The translations under genes were made by a program, and so were the position numbers. The notes beneath the pieces are model-generated. The model was not told where the DNA came from and searched no databases. It worked only from the letters and a program-made list of their open reading frames with translations. A DNA stretch of 64,000 nt from Pollutimonas sp963712655 (GTDB lineage Bacteria > Pseudomonadota > Gammaproteobacteria > Burkholderiales > Burkholderiaceae_B): contig CAVQIT010000009.1 of NCBI GenBank assembly GCA_963712655.1, forward strand, positions 372,001 to 436,000, written 5' to 3'. Shown piece after piece: positions 46,175-54,511 of the stretch. Numbering within the stretch: position 1 is the first letter of the stretch; each line of letters starts with the position of its first letter.

Positions 46175-46323
46175 GCTGATCGAATCCACCCGACTGCCGC
46201 ATCCCCCTGCCCAGCGTCCTGCCGCGTTGGGATGTGGCGTCGATAAGAAGCACTATTGACGCCACATCCGGCCTTGCCGGCCATCCCGTCAGGGGGCGCA
46301 TCAGATCGGTCGATTTGATCAGC
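46175..46323. repeat. Short palindromic repeat, full form
   Basis: Ends GCTGATCGAATC (46175-46186) and GATTTGATCAGC (46312-46323) are inverted at 11 of 12 positions and complementarity continues inward with gaps. A nested perfect 12-bp stem (GGATGTGGCGTC / GACGCCACATCC) lies at 46229-46268. The left 40 bases resemble 61150-61190, within the palindrome after recR. Confidence 0.6.
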
Positions 46324-46334
46324 AGGTTCTTTAA

Positions 46335-46380
46335 GCGCGGAAAAAAACGCCGGGGCGGCTGTCCCGGCTTTTTTTCGCGC
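46335..46380. terminator. Strong bidirectional rho-independent terminator
   Basis: GCGCG, A7, GCCGGG, a short loop, CCCGGC, T7, CGCGC form a long GC stem flanked by A and T runs, suited to stop transcription in both directions. It closes the Bug receptor gene just ahead of the tRNA. Confidence 0.85.
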
Positions 46381-46412
46381 TGGACTGCCTTATAATCCGG
46401 GACTGGTTTTAC

Positions 46413-46487
46413 GTCTCCATAGTTAAATGGATATAACTTTCCCCTCCTAAGGGAAGATTGCAGGTTCGATTCCTGCTGGAGACGCCA
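46413..46487 (+). tRNA. tRNA-Arg (anticodon CCT)
   Basis: 75 nt with encoded CCA. Acceptor GTCTCCA pairs with TGGAGAC; D-arm region AGTTAAATGGATATAACT; anticodon stem TTCCC/GGGAA around loop CTCCTAA gives anticodon CCT; T-arm contains GGTTCGATTCC. Confidence 0.95.
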
Positions 46488-46535
46488 TAGTCCATGCAGG
46501 CAAGCATCCGCTAACGCCTGGCCCTGTAAATCATC

Positions 46536-47513
46536 ATGAATTCGGAAGACATTCATACTCACTCGTCTCCCTCCGCCCCCAGGGCGCAGAACGCCTTCCA
46601 GGGAGACCTTGCCGCTCATTTTCAGACCCTGCCGCCGGCATGGCGGGAGGCCTTTTCCGATACGCGCGTGCAGCAAACACTGCGGGAATTGGACGGTTTC
46701 CTGGAACAACGCCTTAACGCGGGCGCTCAAATATTCCCATTGCGACCATTTCGGGCCTTGCTGGAGATTGCTCCCCAGGACGTGCAAGTCATCATTCTGG
46801 GGCAGGATCCTTATCATGGGCCGAATCAGGCGCAGGGCTTGTCTTTTTCCGTGCCCGATGCCTGCCCTGCGCCGCCCAGCCTCAGGAATATGTTCGCCGA
46901 ACTGGCAAAGGAATATCCTGACACTTTTGCCAGGCAGCGCCACAGCCTGATCCGCTGGGCGCGACGCGGCGTACTGCTGCTCAATACATCGCTGACAGTC
47001 GAGGCGCATCAGCCGGCATCGCACTCCAAGCGGGGCTGGGAAGCCATAACCGACGCCATAATCGGACATGTCTTGCGCGAGCCGCGCCCCAAGGTTTTGC
47101 TATTGTGGGGTTCGCATGCGCAATCCAAGCAAGCGCTGTTGCAGTCACAACCGCCGCTTGGGCCGACGCTGGTGCTCAAGGCCAATCATCCATCGCCGTT
47201 GTCGGCATTGCGGCCGCCAAGGCCGTTCATAGGCTGCGGACATTTCCGGAAAGCCAATGAATGGCTGCGCGAACATGGCGAATCGGGTATTGACTGGCTG
47301 GAGAACCGCACGCCGGCGGCGCCCGAGGCCCCGGCCGGTGACGTCGCGCAACCCGAGGATAGCCAGGACCAGGATAGCCAGGACCAGGAGGCGCGGGCGC
47401 AAGCCGAAAATGCGAGCGTCAGCGACACCGAGGGCGACGGCAAGCCTGGCCCGACGGAGCAATCGCCAGCGCCTGTGGCTTCCGAAAAAGGTGTGCAGGG
47501 AACTCTTTGGTAG
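46536..47513 (+). CDS. ung: Uracil-DNA glycosylase with long acidic C-terminal tail
   Basis: 325 residues. Family 1 UDG motifs: VIILGQDPYHGPNQAQGLSF with the catalytic Asp, a VLLLNTSLTVEAHQP motif and LKANHPSPLSALRPP. The catalytic domain ends near residue 250 and equals the usual length of about 225-250. The remaining 70 residues are low-complexity and acidic (two QDxDSQDQ-like repeats near 275-285), with a final KGVQGTLW. Such tails are probably disordered; the terminal segment could bind a partner, which is inference. It starts 49 bases after tRNA-Arg. Confidence 0.93.
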   Translation: MNSEDIHTHSSPSAPRAQNAFQGDLAAHFQTLPPAWREAFSDTRVQQTLRELDGFLEQRLNAGAQIFPLRPFRALLEIAPQDVQVIILGQDPYHGPNQAQGLSFSVPDACPAPPSLRNMFAELAKEYPDTFARQRHSLIRWARRGVLLLNTSLTVEAHQPASHSKRGWEAITDAIIGHVLREPRPKVLLLWGSHAQSKQALLQSQPPLGPTLVLKANHPSPLSALRPPRPFIGCGHFRKANEWLREHGESGIDWLENRTPAAPEAPAGDVAQPEDSQDQDSQDQEARAQAENASVSDTEGDGKPGPTEQSPAPVASEKGVQGTLW

Positions 47514-47549
47514 TGGCCCGGCGGCTGGCCGTTGCGGGTATGGGGTTGT

Positions 47550-47663
47550 TTATATATCTTCCCCATCGTCTCGCCTGCCGTCTGACCATCGCAGCATCAA
47601 TAACATTGCCAGAGCTATTGCCGCTGCTCCGTTCACCACCACGAGTAAAGTTTCATATGCCAT
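47550..47663 (-). CDS. Possible 37-residue single-span membrane protein
   Basis: An ATG at 47663 has AGGGGGAAAAT directly upstream, an excellent ribosome site. The product starts MAYETLLVVVNGAAAIALAM and continues LLMLRW, one hydrophobic span, then a charged tail SDGRRDDGEDI, giving a positive-then-acidic cytoplasmic end. It lies alone between ung and ybaK. No family is recognised. The case rests on the ribosome site and the membrane-like pattern only. Confidence 0.5.
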   Translation of the reverse strand: MAYETLLVVVNGAAAIALAMLLMLRWSDGRRDDGEDI

Positions 47664-47783
47664 GATGATTTTCCCCCTATTCGCAATATGCGGAGCTACT
47701 GGGTACGTTTGTAACTCGTCGTGCAAATAGTATCAAGACTTTTCATTGTCTATCAAGTAGGCCGAATGGCTAGTATGGGCGGA

Positions 47784-48278
47784 TCAGCCTTTAGGCAGGC
47801 TGGCCACGACGGATTTGGCATTCAGCAGTTCGGCCAGTGCGGCGGACGGCACGCCTATCAGATAGCCGCGCCGTCCGCCGTTGACGTAAACAACAGGAAA
47901 CTCAAGCAGTTCCGCTTCGATCCACACCGGCATTGTCTTGCGGGTGGCGAAAGGCGAGGTTCCGCCTACCAGATAGCCCGAGTGTTTCTGAGCGGTCTCG
48001 GGGCTGCAAGGGCTGATTTTTTTCGCCCCGGCCTGGCGAGCCAGATTCTTGGTGGACACGTCGCAGTCTCCGTGCATCAGCACGATCAAGGGCCGGGCGT
48101 TTTCGTCTTCCATGATCAGGGTCTTGGCAACCTGATGCAAGTCCAGGCCCAGTTGCCGGGCCGCTTCCGTCGCGCCGCCATGGTCCACATAATCATAAGG
48201 ATGTTCGCTGAATGCGATTTTTTGTTTCTTGAGAAATTGCGTTGCGGGTGTTTCCGACACATGTTTGTCTTTGGCCAT
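47784..48278 (-). CDS. ybaK: YbaK-type Cys-tRNA(Pro)/Cys-tRNA deacylase
   Basis: 164 residues from the ATG at 48278. YbaK-domain features: TPATQFLKKQKIAFSEHPYD at the start, ARQLGLDLHQVAKTLIM, SGYLVGGTSPFATRKTMPV and VYVNGGRRGYLIGVP. It hydrolyses mischarged Cys-tRNA(Pro). The same frame is open far upstream over xerD, but that part is a shadow. Confidence 0.92.
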   Translation of the reverse strand: MAKDKHVSETPATQFLKKQKIAFSEHPYDYVDHGGATEAARQLGLDLHQVAKTLIMEDENARPLIVLMHGDCDVSTKNLARQAGAKKISPCSPETAQKHSGYLVGGTSPFATRKTMPVWIEAELLEFPVVYVNGGRRGYLIGVPSAALAELLNAKSVVASLPKG

Positions 48279-48379
48279 GGCATTGACTGGTATGAGTGTT
48301 GACGGCTGGTATTGTTGCCGCGCGGGAAGCCGGCCGCGCGGACCGCTGCCGGCATGCGGGGCCTTTGTCCGCCGCGCCA

Positions 48380-49279
48380 TCAGGCTCGCGGATGATGCTT
48401 CGCATGCAGCGCCTTCAATCTTTCGCGCGCGACATGAGTATAAATCTGCGTGGTTGAAATGTCGGCGTGCCCGAGCAGCATTTGCACCACGCGCAGATCG
48501 GCGCCATGGTTGAGCAAGTGCGTGGCGAAGGCGTGCCGCACTACATGGGGCGACAAGGGGGTATGGATATCGGCCTGGGCGGCATGCTTTTTTACAATAA
48601 GCCAGAACGATTGGCGCGTCATGGCGGCGGCCCGGGCGGTCACGAACAAGGCGTCGCAACGGCGCGGCCCCAGCAATTCCGGCCGGCTTTCTTTCAGGTA
48701 TTTGTCTATCCAGTGCTGCGCCTCGTCGCCCAGCGGCACCAGGCGGTCTTTTCCGCCTTTGCCCATATTCACGCGCACGACGCCTTCGGTCAGGCTTACG
48801 TCCAGGACGTTCAGATTGATCAGTTCGCTGACGCGCAGGCCGGTGGCGTAGAGCGCCTCCAGCATGGCGCGGTCGCGCAGGCCCAGCGTGCTGTGCTCGT
48901 CGGGCGCTTCCAGCAAGGCGTCCACCTGGTCTTCCGACAGCGTCTTGGGAAAGCGCGCCGCCTGCTTGGCCGCATGCAAGGTCAGGCACGGATCCTGAAC
49001 TACCAGGCCGTGCCTCAAGGCCCACAGGTAATAGCGCCGGAGGGCCGCCAGGCGGCGGTTGGCGGTGGTGGCTTTGCTGGCGGCATGGCGCGCGGCGAAC
49101 CAGTCCTGGATATCGGCGGCGTCCGCCTGTTCCAGCGGTTTGGCTTTTTTTCCGTGCAGCCATAATGCAAAGGCGCCAAGGTCGCGCCGATAGGCCGATA
49201 GCGTATTCTGCGCCAGGCCGTCTTCCAGCCAAAGGGCGTCGATAAAGGTGTCGATGGAAGCGGGGGGCGAAAAGACCAC
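48380..49279 (-). CDS. xerD: Tyrosine recombinase XerD
   Basis: 299 residues from a GTG at 49279. N-terminal SAM-like domain (IDALWLEDGLAQNTLSAYRR), then the catalytic domain with R in ATGLRVSELINLNVLD, HxxR in LSPHVVRHAFATHLL, and nucleophile Tyr in STTQIYTHVARERL. XerD acts with XerC at dif to resolve chromosome dimers. Length is that of housekeeping Xer proteins, and no mobile element is linked. Confidence 0.93.
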   Translation of the reverse strand: MVFSPPASIDTFIDALWLEDGLAQNTLSAYRRDLGAFALWLHGKKAKPLEQADAADIQDWFAARHAASKATTANRRLAALRRYYLWALRHGLVVQDPCLTLHAAKQAARFPKTLSEDQVDALLEAPDEHSTLGLRDRAMLEALYATGLRVSELINLNVLDVSLTEGVVRVNMGKGGKDRLVPLGDEAQHWIDKYLKESRPELLGPRRCDALFVTARAAAMTRQSFWLIVKKHAAQADIHTPLSPHVVRHAFATHLLNHGADLRVVQMLLGHADISTTQIYTHVARERLKALHAKHHPRA

Positions 49280-49531
49280 GGTCGTTGCGATGAAATGGGC
49301 GCCAAGGCGAATCAGGAATGGATGAGGGAGAAAGGCCGTTGCTTGCGTGGACCGATCCTGTCTTTGCTATCTTAGCCTATCGGGGTAACGCCGGCGTGCA
49401 AGTCCGCTTATGGGCTGTGCTGCGCCGTCTGCGCCCGCACGGAATGTGGTGCGCCAGGAATATATAACAATGGCCACACAACTGCGCTTGGCCGTCTATC
49501 CAGGTTCTGCGCCCAGCGCTGTTGTTTGACT
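49280..49531. other. Intergenic region upstream of xerD and modA
   Basis: No gene is supported between the divergent xerD and modA starts. A sequence TATATAACAAT at 49461-49471 resembles half of a ModE site and might be a second weak contact. Promoters of both genes should lie here. Confidence 0.4.
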
Positions 49532-49559
49532 ATCGTTATATACCTATATATATTACGAA
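49532..49559 (+). promoter_or_regulatory. ModE-type operator (molybdate box)
   Basis: ATCGTTATATA at 49532-49542, six bases, then TATATTACGAA at 49549-49559. This closely follows the known ModE consensus ATCG-TATATA-N6/7-TATATAACGAT. It stands 48 bases ahead of modA, so molybdate-bound ModE, encoded elsewhere, would repress the operon. Confidence 0.8.
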
Positions 49560-49607
49560 GCCATACCCTATATGATTCTCACACTGCACGCCTACAGGAA
49601 CACAAGA

Positions 49608-50363
49608 ATGAAATTCAAACGACTTATCGCGGCTGCGTTTTTTGCTTCGCTGGGCTGGAGCGCCACGGCGTCGGCTGCGGACATGCTGGTGTCGGCGGCA
49701 TCCAGTCTTACCAATGCGTTTACCGATCTGGCTGTCCAGTTCCAACTGCAGCATCAGGGAACAAAGGTGTTGATGAGTTTCGCGGCATCGGATGTTCTGG
49801 CGCAGCAGATAGTTCACGGCGCTCCGGTGGACGTCTTCGCCTCGGCGGACCAGAAGTCCATGGACAAGGCCGTCGAAGCCAAGAGCATAGCCGCCGCCAC
49901 GCGCAAGGATTTTGTTCGTAATCAGGTAGTTCTCGTGGTGCCGGCCGATAACCCGCGGGGCATCAAATCGCTGGCCGACTTGAAGGCGGCCGGCGTCAAA
50001 CGCGTGGCATTCGGCAATCCGGCCACGGTTCCGGTCGGGCGCTATACCAAGGCGGCGCTCGAAAAGACGGGCAACTGGGATGATGTCAAGCAACGGGAAG
50101 TCCTGGGCCAGAACGTGCGGCAGGTGCTCGATTATGTGGCGCGCGGCGAGGTGGATGCGGGCTTTGTCTTCGCGACGGATGCCGCCGTCATGCCGGGCAA
50201 GGTAACGGTTGTCGAAACGCTGCCTTCGCCCATACCTGTGCTGTATCCAATTGCATTGGTCCAGCGTTCGAACCGGCATCCTCTTGCCGGGGAATTCCAG
50301 GCATTTGTGCTGTCATCGCAAGGGCAGGCGATTTTGGCAAAATATGGTTTTTCCAAACCCTAG
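49608..50363 (+). CDS. modA: Molybdate ABC transporter substrate-binding protein
   Basis: 251 residues from the ATG at 49608 with AGGAA upstream. A signal peptide (RLIAAAFFASLGWSATASA) is followed by LVSAASSLTNAFTDLAVQF, the typical ModA opening where Ser residues bind the oxyanion, then QIVHGAPVDVFASAD and GNPATVPVGRYTKAAL, and VDAGFVFATDAA. It captures molybdate or tungstate in the periplasm. Confidence 0.94.
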   Translation: MKFKRLIAAAFFASLGWSATASAADMLVSAASSLTNAFTDLAVQFQLQHQGTKVLMSFAASDVLAQQIVHGAPVDVFASADQKSMDKAVEAKSIAAATRKDFVRNQVVLVVPADNPRGIKSLADLKAAGVKRVAFGNPATVPVGRYTKAALEKTGNWDDVKQREVLGQNVRQVLDYVARGEVDAGFVFATDAAVMPGKVTVVETLPSPIPVLYPIALVQRSNRHPLAGEFQAFVLSSQGQAILAKYGFSKP

Positions 50364-50374
50364 ACGATGCATGC

Positions 50375-51061
50375 ATGAGCAGTTTCAGCATCCCTTTATT
50401 GCTTTCTTTGAAGGTCGCGGGCTGGGCGGCCTTTTTTGCGGCGCTCCTGGGCATCGCCGTGGCCTATGGCTTGTCCCGCTGGCGCTCGCGCTGGTGCGAT
50501 GTGGTCGATTCGGTGCTTACCCTGCCCATGGTGCTGCCTCCTACCGTCATTGGCTACTACTTGCTGGTGTTGCTGGGTCGCCGCGGCTGGCTCGGGCCTT
50601 TGCTGGATAAATGGGGCATCCAACTGGTATTTACCTGGCAGGGCGCGGTGATTGCCGCCACGGTAGTGGCCTTTCCCATGGTGCTCAAAGCGGCGCGCGC
50701 GGCGTTCGAAGGCGTGGACCATACCCTGGAGGATGCGGCAAGAGTATTGGGCATCAGCGATGCCGGCATATTCTTCAGAGTCACTTTGCCATTGGCGCTG
50801 CGCGGAATCCTGGCGGGAGTATTGCTGGCGTTCGCCCGCGCGTTGGGCGAATTCGGCGCCACATTGATGATAGCCGGCAGCATACCGGGGCATACCCAGA
50901 CCTTGTCGATCGCGATCTATGAGGCCGTGCAGGCCGGCAACGACAGCCTGGCGACCTCTCTTGTGGTGGTCACCTCCTTGACATGTATTGCGGTGCTGTG
51001 GATAGCAAGCCAATTGATGCCCGACAGGTCGCGCATGATGGGGCCGGGGAGCCGGCCATGA
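50375..51061 (+). CDS. modB: Molybdate ABC transporter permease
   Basis: 228 residues with about five membrane segments. VLTLPMVLPPTVIGYYLLVL and the EAA loop LEDAARVLGISDAGIFF followed by LPLALRGILAGVLLAFARALG are typical of ModB. It follows modA by 11 bases and overlaps modC (ATGA). Confidence 0.94.
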   Translation: MSSFSIPLLLSLKVAGWAAFFAALLGIAVAYGLSRWRSRWCDVVDSVLTLPMVLPPTVIGYYLLVLLGRRGWLGPLLDKWGIQLVFTWQGAVIAATVVAFPMVLKAARAAFEGVDHTLEDAARVLGISDAGIFFRVTLPLALRGILAGVLLAFARALGEFGATLMIAGSIPGHTQTLSIAIYEAVQAGNDSLATSLVVVTSLTCIAVLWIASQLMPDRSRMMGPGSRP

Positions 51062-51777
51062 CGATCAGCATGCACATACGGCGGCGCTTGCTTGCCGGCG
51101 CGCGCGAGTTTTCCCTGGATGTGGCGATAGAATCCGCGGCATCGCGCATTGCCCTGTTCGGCCCTTCCGGGTCGGGCAAAACGCTAACGGTCCAGGCCAT
51201 TGCCGGTTTGCTGCGCCCGGATAGCGGTTATATCGACGTAGGGGGCGCTATGTTGTATCGCTCCGATAGCGGTATTTTCCTGGCTCCGCAGGATCGCCAC
51301 CTGGCTTACCTGCAGCAGCATTATGGCTTGTTTCCACACCTGACCGTGGCGCAGAATATCGGCTTCGGCTTGAAACAAGGCTGGCTCAACCAGCGGCGCA
51401 AGGCCTTGCCGGATGCGGCGCGGCGCTGGGTCGATGCCTTTGAACTGAACGCCGTCCTGCACAGCTACCCCTCCGAAATATCGGGGGGGCAAAAGCAGCG
51501 CGTAGCCCTGGCCCGCGCGCTGGCCGTGGAGCCCCGGTTGTTGCTGCTGGATGAACCGTTGGCGGCCCTGGATTCGACTCTGCGCAGGAAAATGCGCGCC
51601 GAACTGGCGGCGCTGCAGGCGCAACTGGGTATTCCCACCATTCTTATCACCCATGATATCGAAGACGTGGAGGCTTTGGCCGATCATGTCTATCAAATCG
51701 AAAATGGCAAAATAGTGGCGGACTGCCGGCCGGAACAATTGACGGCGCGTAGCGCGCAGGCGGGTGGGATGAATTGA
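51058..51777 (+). CDS. modC: Molybdate ABC transporter ATPase, short form
   Basis: 239 residues from the ATG at 51058. Walker A IALFGPSGSGKTLTVQAIAG, signature SEISGGQKQRVALARAL, Walker B LLLLDEPLAALDSTL and the switch His in LITHDIEDVEAL. Full-length ModC (about 350 residues) ends with a Di-MOP regulatory domain; this one stops shortly after the ATPase domain (RSAQAGGMN), so that regulation is absent. Confidence 0.92.
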   Translation: MTISMHIRRRLLAGAREFSLDVAIESAASRIALFGPSGSGKTLTVQAIAGLLRPDSGYIDVGGAMLYRSDSGIFLAPQDRHLAYLQQHYGLFPHLTVAQNIGFGLKQGWLNQRRKALPDAARRWVDAFELNAVLHSYPSEISGGQKQRVALARALAVEPRLLLLDEPLAALDSTLRRKMRAELAALQAQLGIPTILITHDIEDVEALADHVYQIENGKIVADCRPEQLTARSAQAGGMN

Positions 51778-51853
51778 GCGCTTGCTCGCCAGGCGGTTCG
51801 CCTGCTTGCCGTTAGAATGAGGCTATTATTTTTTGGCCTGGCGCCCTGGAACG

Positions 51854-54511
51854 ATGATAGCTGCCCTTGCCTCGATTTCTCCAAGCGGTCTTGCGGACCT
51901 GAATCCCGATTCGACCTTGATCCTGACGGTCAATAATCGGCATGCCCGCCGCATTCTCGCCGACCTGTCGGCCGGCTTGGGGCAAACGCGGCAGGTGATG
52001 GCCGTGCCCGATATCCTGCCTTTGTCGGGCTGGCTGGCGCGGGCCGCCGAGCAATTATCGTTTCTGCCCGATTCGGAACTTGCCGCGCATACGGTGGATG
52101 CCTTCGGGTCGCAATTCCTTTGGCAGCGGGTGATTGCCGATATCGAGTCCGACCATGCCTTGCTGGATGTTGCCCAGGCGGCTCGGCTGGCCGCTCAGGC
52201 CGACCAGTTGCTGGATGAATGGCGAATCGAGGTGGCTCCTGAAATCGAAACCACCGAGTACCAGCGCTTTCAAGTGTGGCGCGAACATTATCGAAGCATG
52301 CTGGCCGAGATGGATCTGGAAGACGGCAACCTGGCCTACGAAAGAATACATGGCGCCATCCGCCGGGGGGTGCTCGCCTTGCCATTCACCACATTGGCGC
52401 TGGCGGGATTCAACGAGGTATCGCCGCGCTTGGCCAGCCTGCTGGCAGCCATGCAAGAACAGGGCGTGCGGATAGTGTCCCTGGACACCGCCGCGCCGGC
52501 GGCAGGCAGCGCGCGGCGCGTCGTCGCCGCCGATCCGGACAATGAATGGCGCATGGCGGCGCGCTGGGCGGCCGGAAAATTGAATCAGCATCCCGATGGC
52601 CGCTACGCCATCGTGGCCGCCAGGCTGGAAGCCGATGTCGTCCTGGCGCATCGCAGCCTGCGCGCCCATCTGGGCGACGATGGCCATGGCCGGCCGATTC
52701 CCTACAACATTGCGGTGGCCAGGCCTTTGTCCGAGTGGCCGCTGGTTCGGGCCGCGTTGGCCTGGCTGCGTATCGTGTCGCAGTTTGCGCAAAAGAAATA
52801 TTGCGCGCCGGCCGATTTGGGCCAGGCATTGCTGGCGGGGGGCTGCGCGGGCGGTGAGCGCGAGGCGGCGGGGCGCGCCACGATCGACGCGATCTGGCGC
52901 AGGCAGGCTAAAACAAGGGTATCGCTCGCCGATTTTGGAAGCATGCTCGAGCAGCATGCGCCCCGTCTGGGCCTGGCCTGGCGGCAGTGCGAAAGCGCCT
53001 GGGCGGGTCAGGCGGGTGCCGCCGATATCGACACGTGGACCAGGCGGTTCCGGCTATGGCTGCACGCTTTGGGGTTTCCGGGTTCGGCAAGTCTCGATAG
53101 CCATGCTTTCCAGGTTGTGGAGGCATTCGATAATCTGGTTGACCGCCTGGCGCGGCAAGCGCCCGTGGTCGGGCCGGCGGGGCTTTCAGCGGCAGTGGCC
53201 ATGTTGACCCGGCTGGCGCGCGAAACGCCGTTTCAGCCGCAGCGCGATCCGGGCGCCAGGCTCGATGTCCTGGGTATCCTGGAGTCGGAAGGAGGGCGTT
53301 GGGATGGCGTATGGATGCTGGGCCTGACCGACGATGTACTGCCCGCGGTGCCCAAGCCCAATCCTTTCATCCCATTGGCGGCGTTGCGCCAGGCCAATGC
53401 GCCCCGGGCGACTCCCGAGCGGGAATTGCACTGGGCCCGGTCGATGTACGACGCCTTGCTGGCTTGCGCGCCCGAGGTATTGCTTAGCCATGCCCAGCAC
53501 GAAGGCGAAAGCGAATTGCGTCCAAGTCCTTTTATCGCGGCGCTCGATGTGTTCGACATGGCGCCCGAGGCGTTAGCGGGGGCCGCCTGCGTGCTGGAGT
53601 ATGTGCTTGATGATCGTGGTCCGCCTTTGCTGGCCGGCACCGCGACGCGCGGCGGCATAGGAGTCATCGACACCCAGGCGCGCAATCCTTTGTGGGCATT
53701 TGCGAAATACCGGTTGGGCGCCAGCCAACTTGTTGACTATGCCGATACGTCGGACCAGAACGCGCGCGGGGTATTTTTGCATCGGGCGATCGAGCTGGTG
53801 TGGCGCATGCTGCCCGATCAGCAAGGCTTGCGGGACGCGCAAGCCGGCGGACGGTTGACCGGGGTGCTGGAGCATGCCGTGCGGCAGGCGGCGGATGAAT
53901 GCCTGCAAGACTATGGCGCGGTGCTGCGCGCGCTCGAGACCGCCCGCGCCATGAAAGTGCTGAATGACTGGCTGGGGCTGGAACTGGCGCGCGAACCATT
54001 CAGCATCCGCGATGTAGAGCAAAGCTACGCTTGGTCGCATGGCTCGCTGGAACTGAATTTGCGCCTTGATCGCATCGACGAATTGCACGATGGCCGCCTG
54101 GCGGTCATCGACTACAAGGCCGGCGATAGCGATATCGATCCGCGCTCGGACTGGATGCGCGGGCGTCCGGTAGGCTTGCAATTGCCCTTTTACGCCTCGG
54201 TGCTGGCGGGTAAAGACCAGGCGGTGGCCGCGCTCGTGCTGGCCAGGCTGCATGCCCGCGACGTCCAGGTCAAGGGCCTGGTCGATGGCGATTACGGCCT
54301 TGCGGGATTGTCGGCCGTCCAGGAATGGCCGGCGTTTGCCGACTATACCTGGGACCGGCTGATGGCGGAATGGCGCGGCACCATCGAAAGCCTGGCCACG
54401 GAATATGCCGCGGGCCTTGCGCGCAACGAAAGCCTGCGGCCGGATGACATCAAATATTGTGATGTCTTGCCCTTTTTGCGCTTGACCGAGGAGTATCCGC
54501 GTGCCGATTAA
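51854..54511 (+). CDS. AddB-like PD-(D/E)XK nuclease with inactive-type helicase region
   Basis: 885 residues from the ATG at 51854. The middle shows AddB-like helicase remnants (VWMLGLTDDVLPAVPKPNPF, VLLSHAQHEGESELRPSPF), and the C-terminal 250 residues the nuclease: VFLHRAIELVWRML-like start, LRLDRIDELHDGRLAVIDYK with the catalytic D-x-YK, and a final cysteine-containing region. This is the protein type called probable DNA repair protein in beta-proteobacteria. With the downstream AddA-like helicase it would process double-strand ends for recombination. It overlaps that gene by 11 bases. Confidence 0.85.
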   Translation: MIAALASISPSGLADLNPDSTLILTVNNRHARRILADLSAGLGQTRQVMAVPDILPLSGWLARAAEQLSFLPDSELAAHTVDAFGSQFLWQRVIADIESDHALLDVAQAARLAAQADQLLDEWRIEVAPEIETTEYQRFQVWREHYRSMLAEMDLEDGNLAYERIHGAIRRGVLALPFTTLALAGFNEVSPRLASLLAAMQEQGVRIVSLDTAAPAAGSARRVVAADPDNEWRMAARWAAGKLNQHPDGRYAIVAARLEADVVLAHRSLRAHLGDDGHGRPIPYNIAVARPLSEWPLVRAALAWLRIVSQFAQKKYCAPADLGQALLAGGCAGGEREAAGRATIDAIWRRQAKTRVSLADFGSMLEQHAPRLGLAWRQCESAWAGQAGAADIDTWTRRFRLWLHALGFPGSASLDSHAFQVVEAFDNLVDRLARQAPVVGPAGLSAAVAMLTRLARETPFQPQRDPGARLDVLGILESEGGRWDGVWMLGLTDDVLPAVPKPNPFIPLAALRQANAPRATPERELHWARSMYDALLACAPEVLLSHAQHEGESELRPSPFIAALDVFDMAPEALAGAACVLEYVLDDRGPPLLAGTATRGGIGVIDTQARNPLWAFAKYRLGASQLVDYADTSDQNARGVFLHRAIELVWRMLPDQQGLRDAQAGGRLTGVLEHAVRQAADECLQDYGAVLRALETARAMKVLNDWLGLELAREPFSIRDVEQSYAWSHGSLELNLRLDRIDELHDGRLAVIDYKAGDSDIDPRSDWMRGRPVGLQLPFYASVLAGKDQAVAALVLARLHARDVQVKGLVDGDYGLAGLSAVQEWPAFADYTWDRLMAEWRGTIESLATEYAAGLARNESLRPDDIKYCDVLPFLRLTEEYPRAD

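Noticed and set aside
47784..49232. A 482-residue fusion of ybaK with an upstream frame
   Set aside because: The upstream 300 codons lie opposite-frame over xerD, which has all catalytic residues. Only the C-terminal ybaK part is real.
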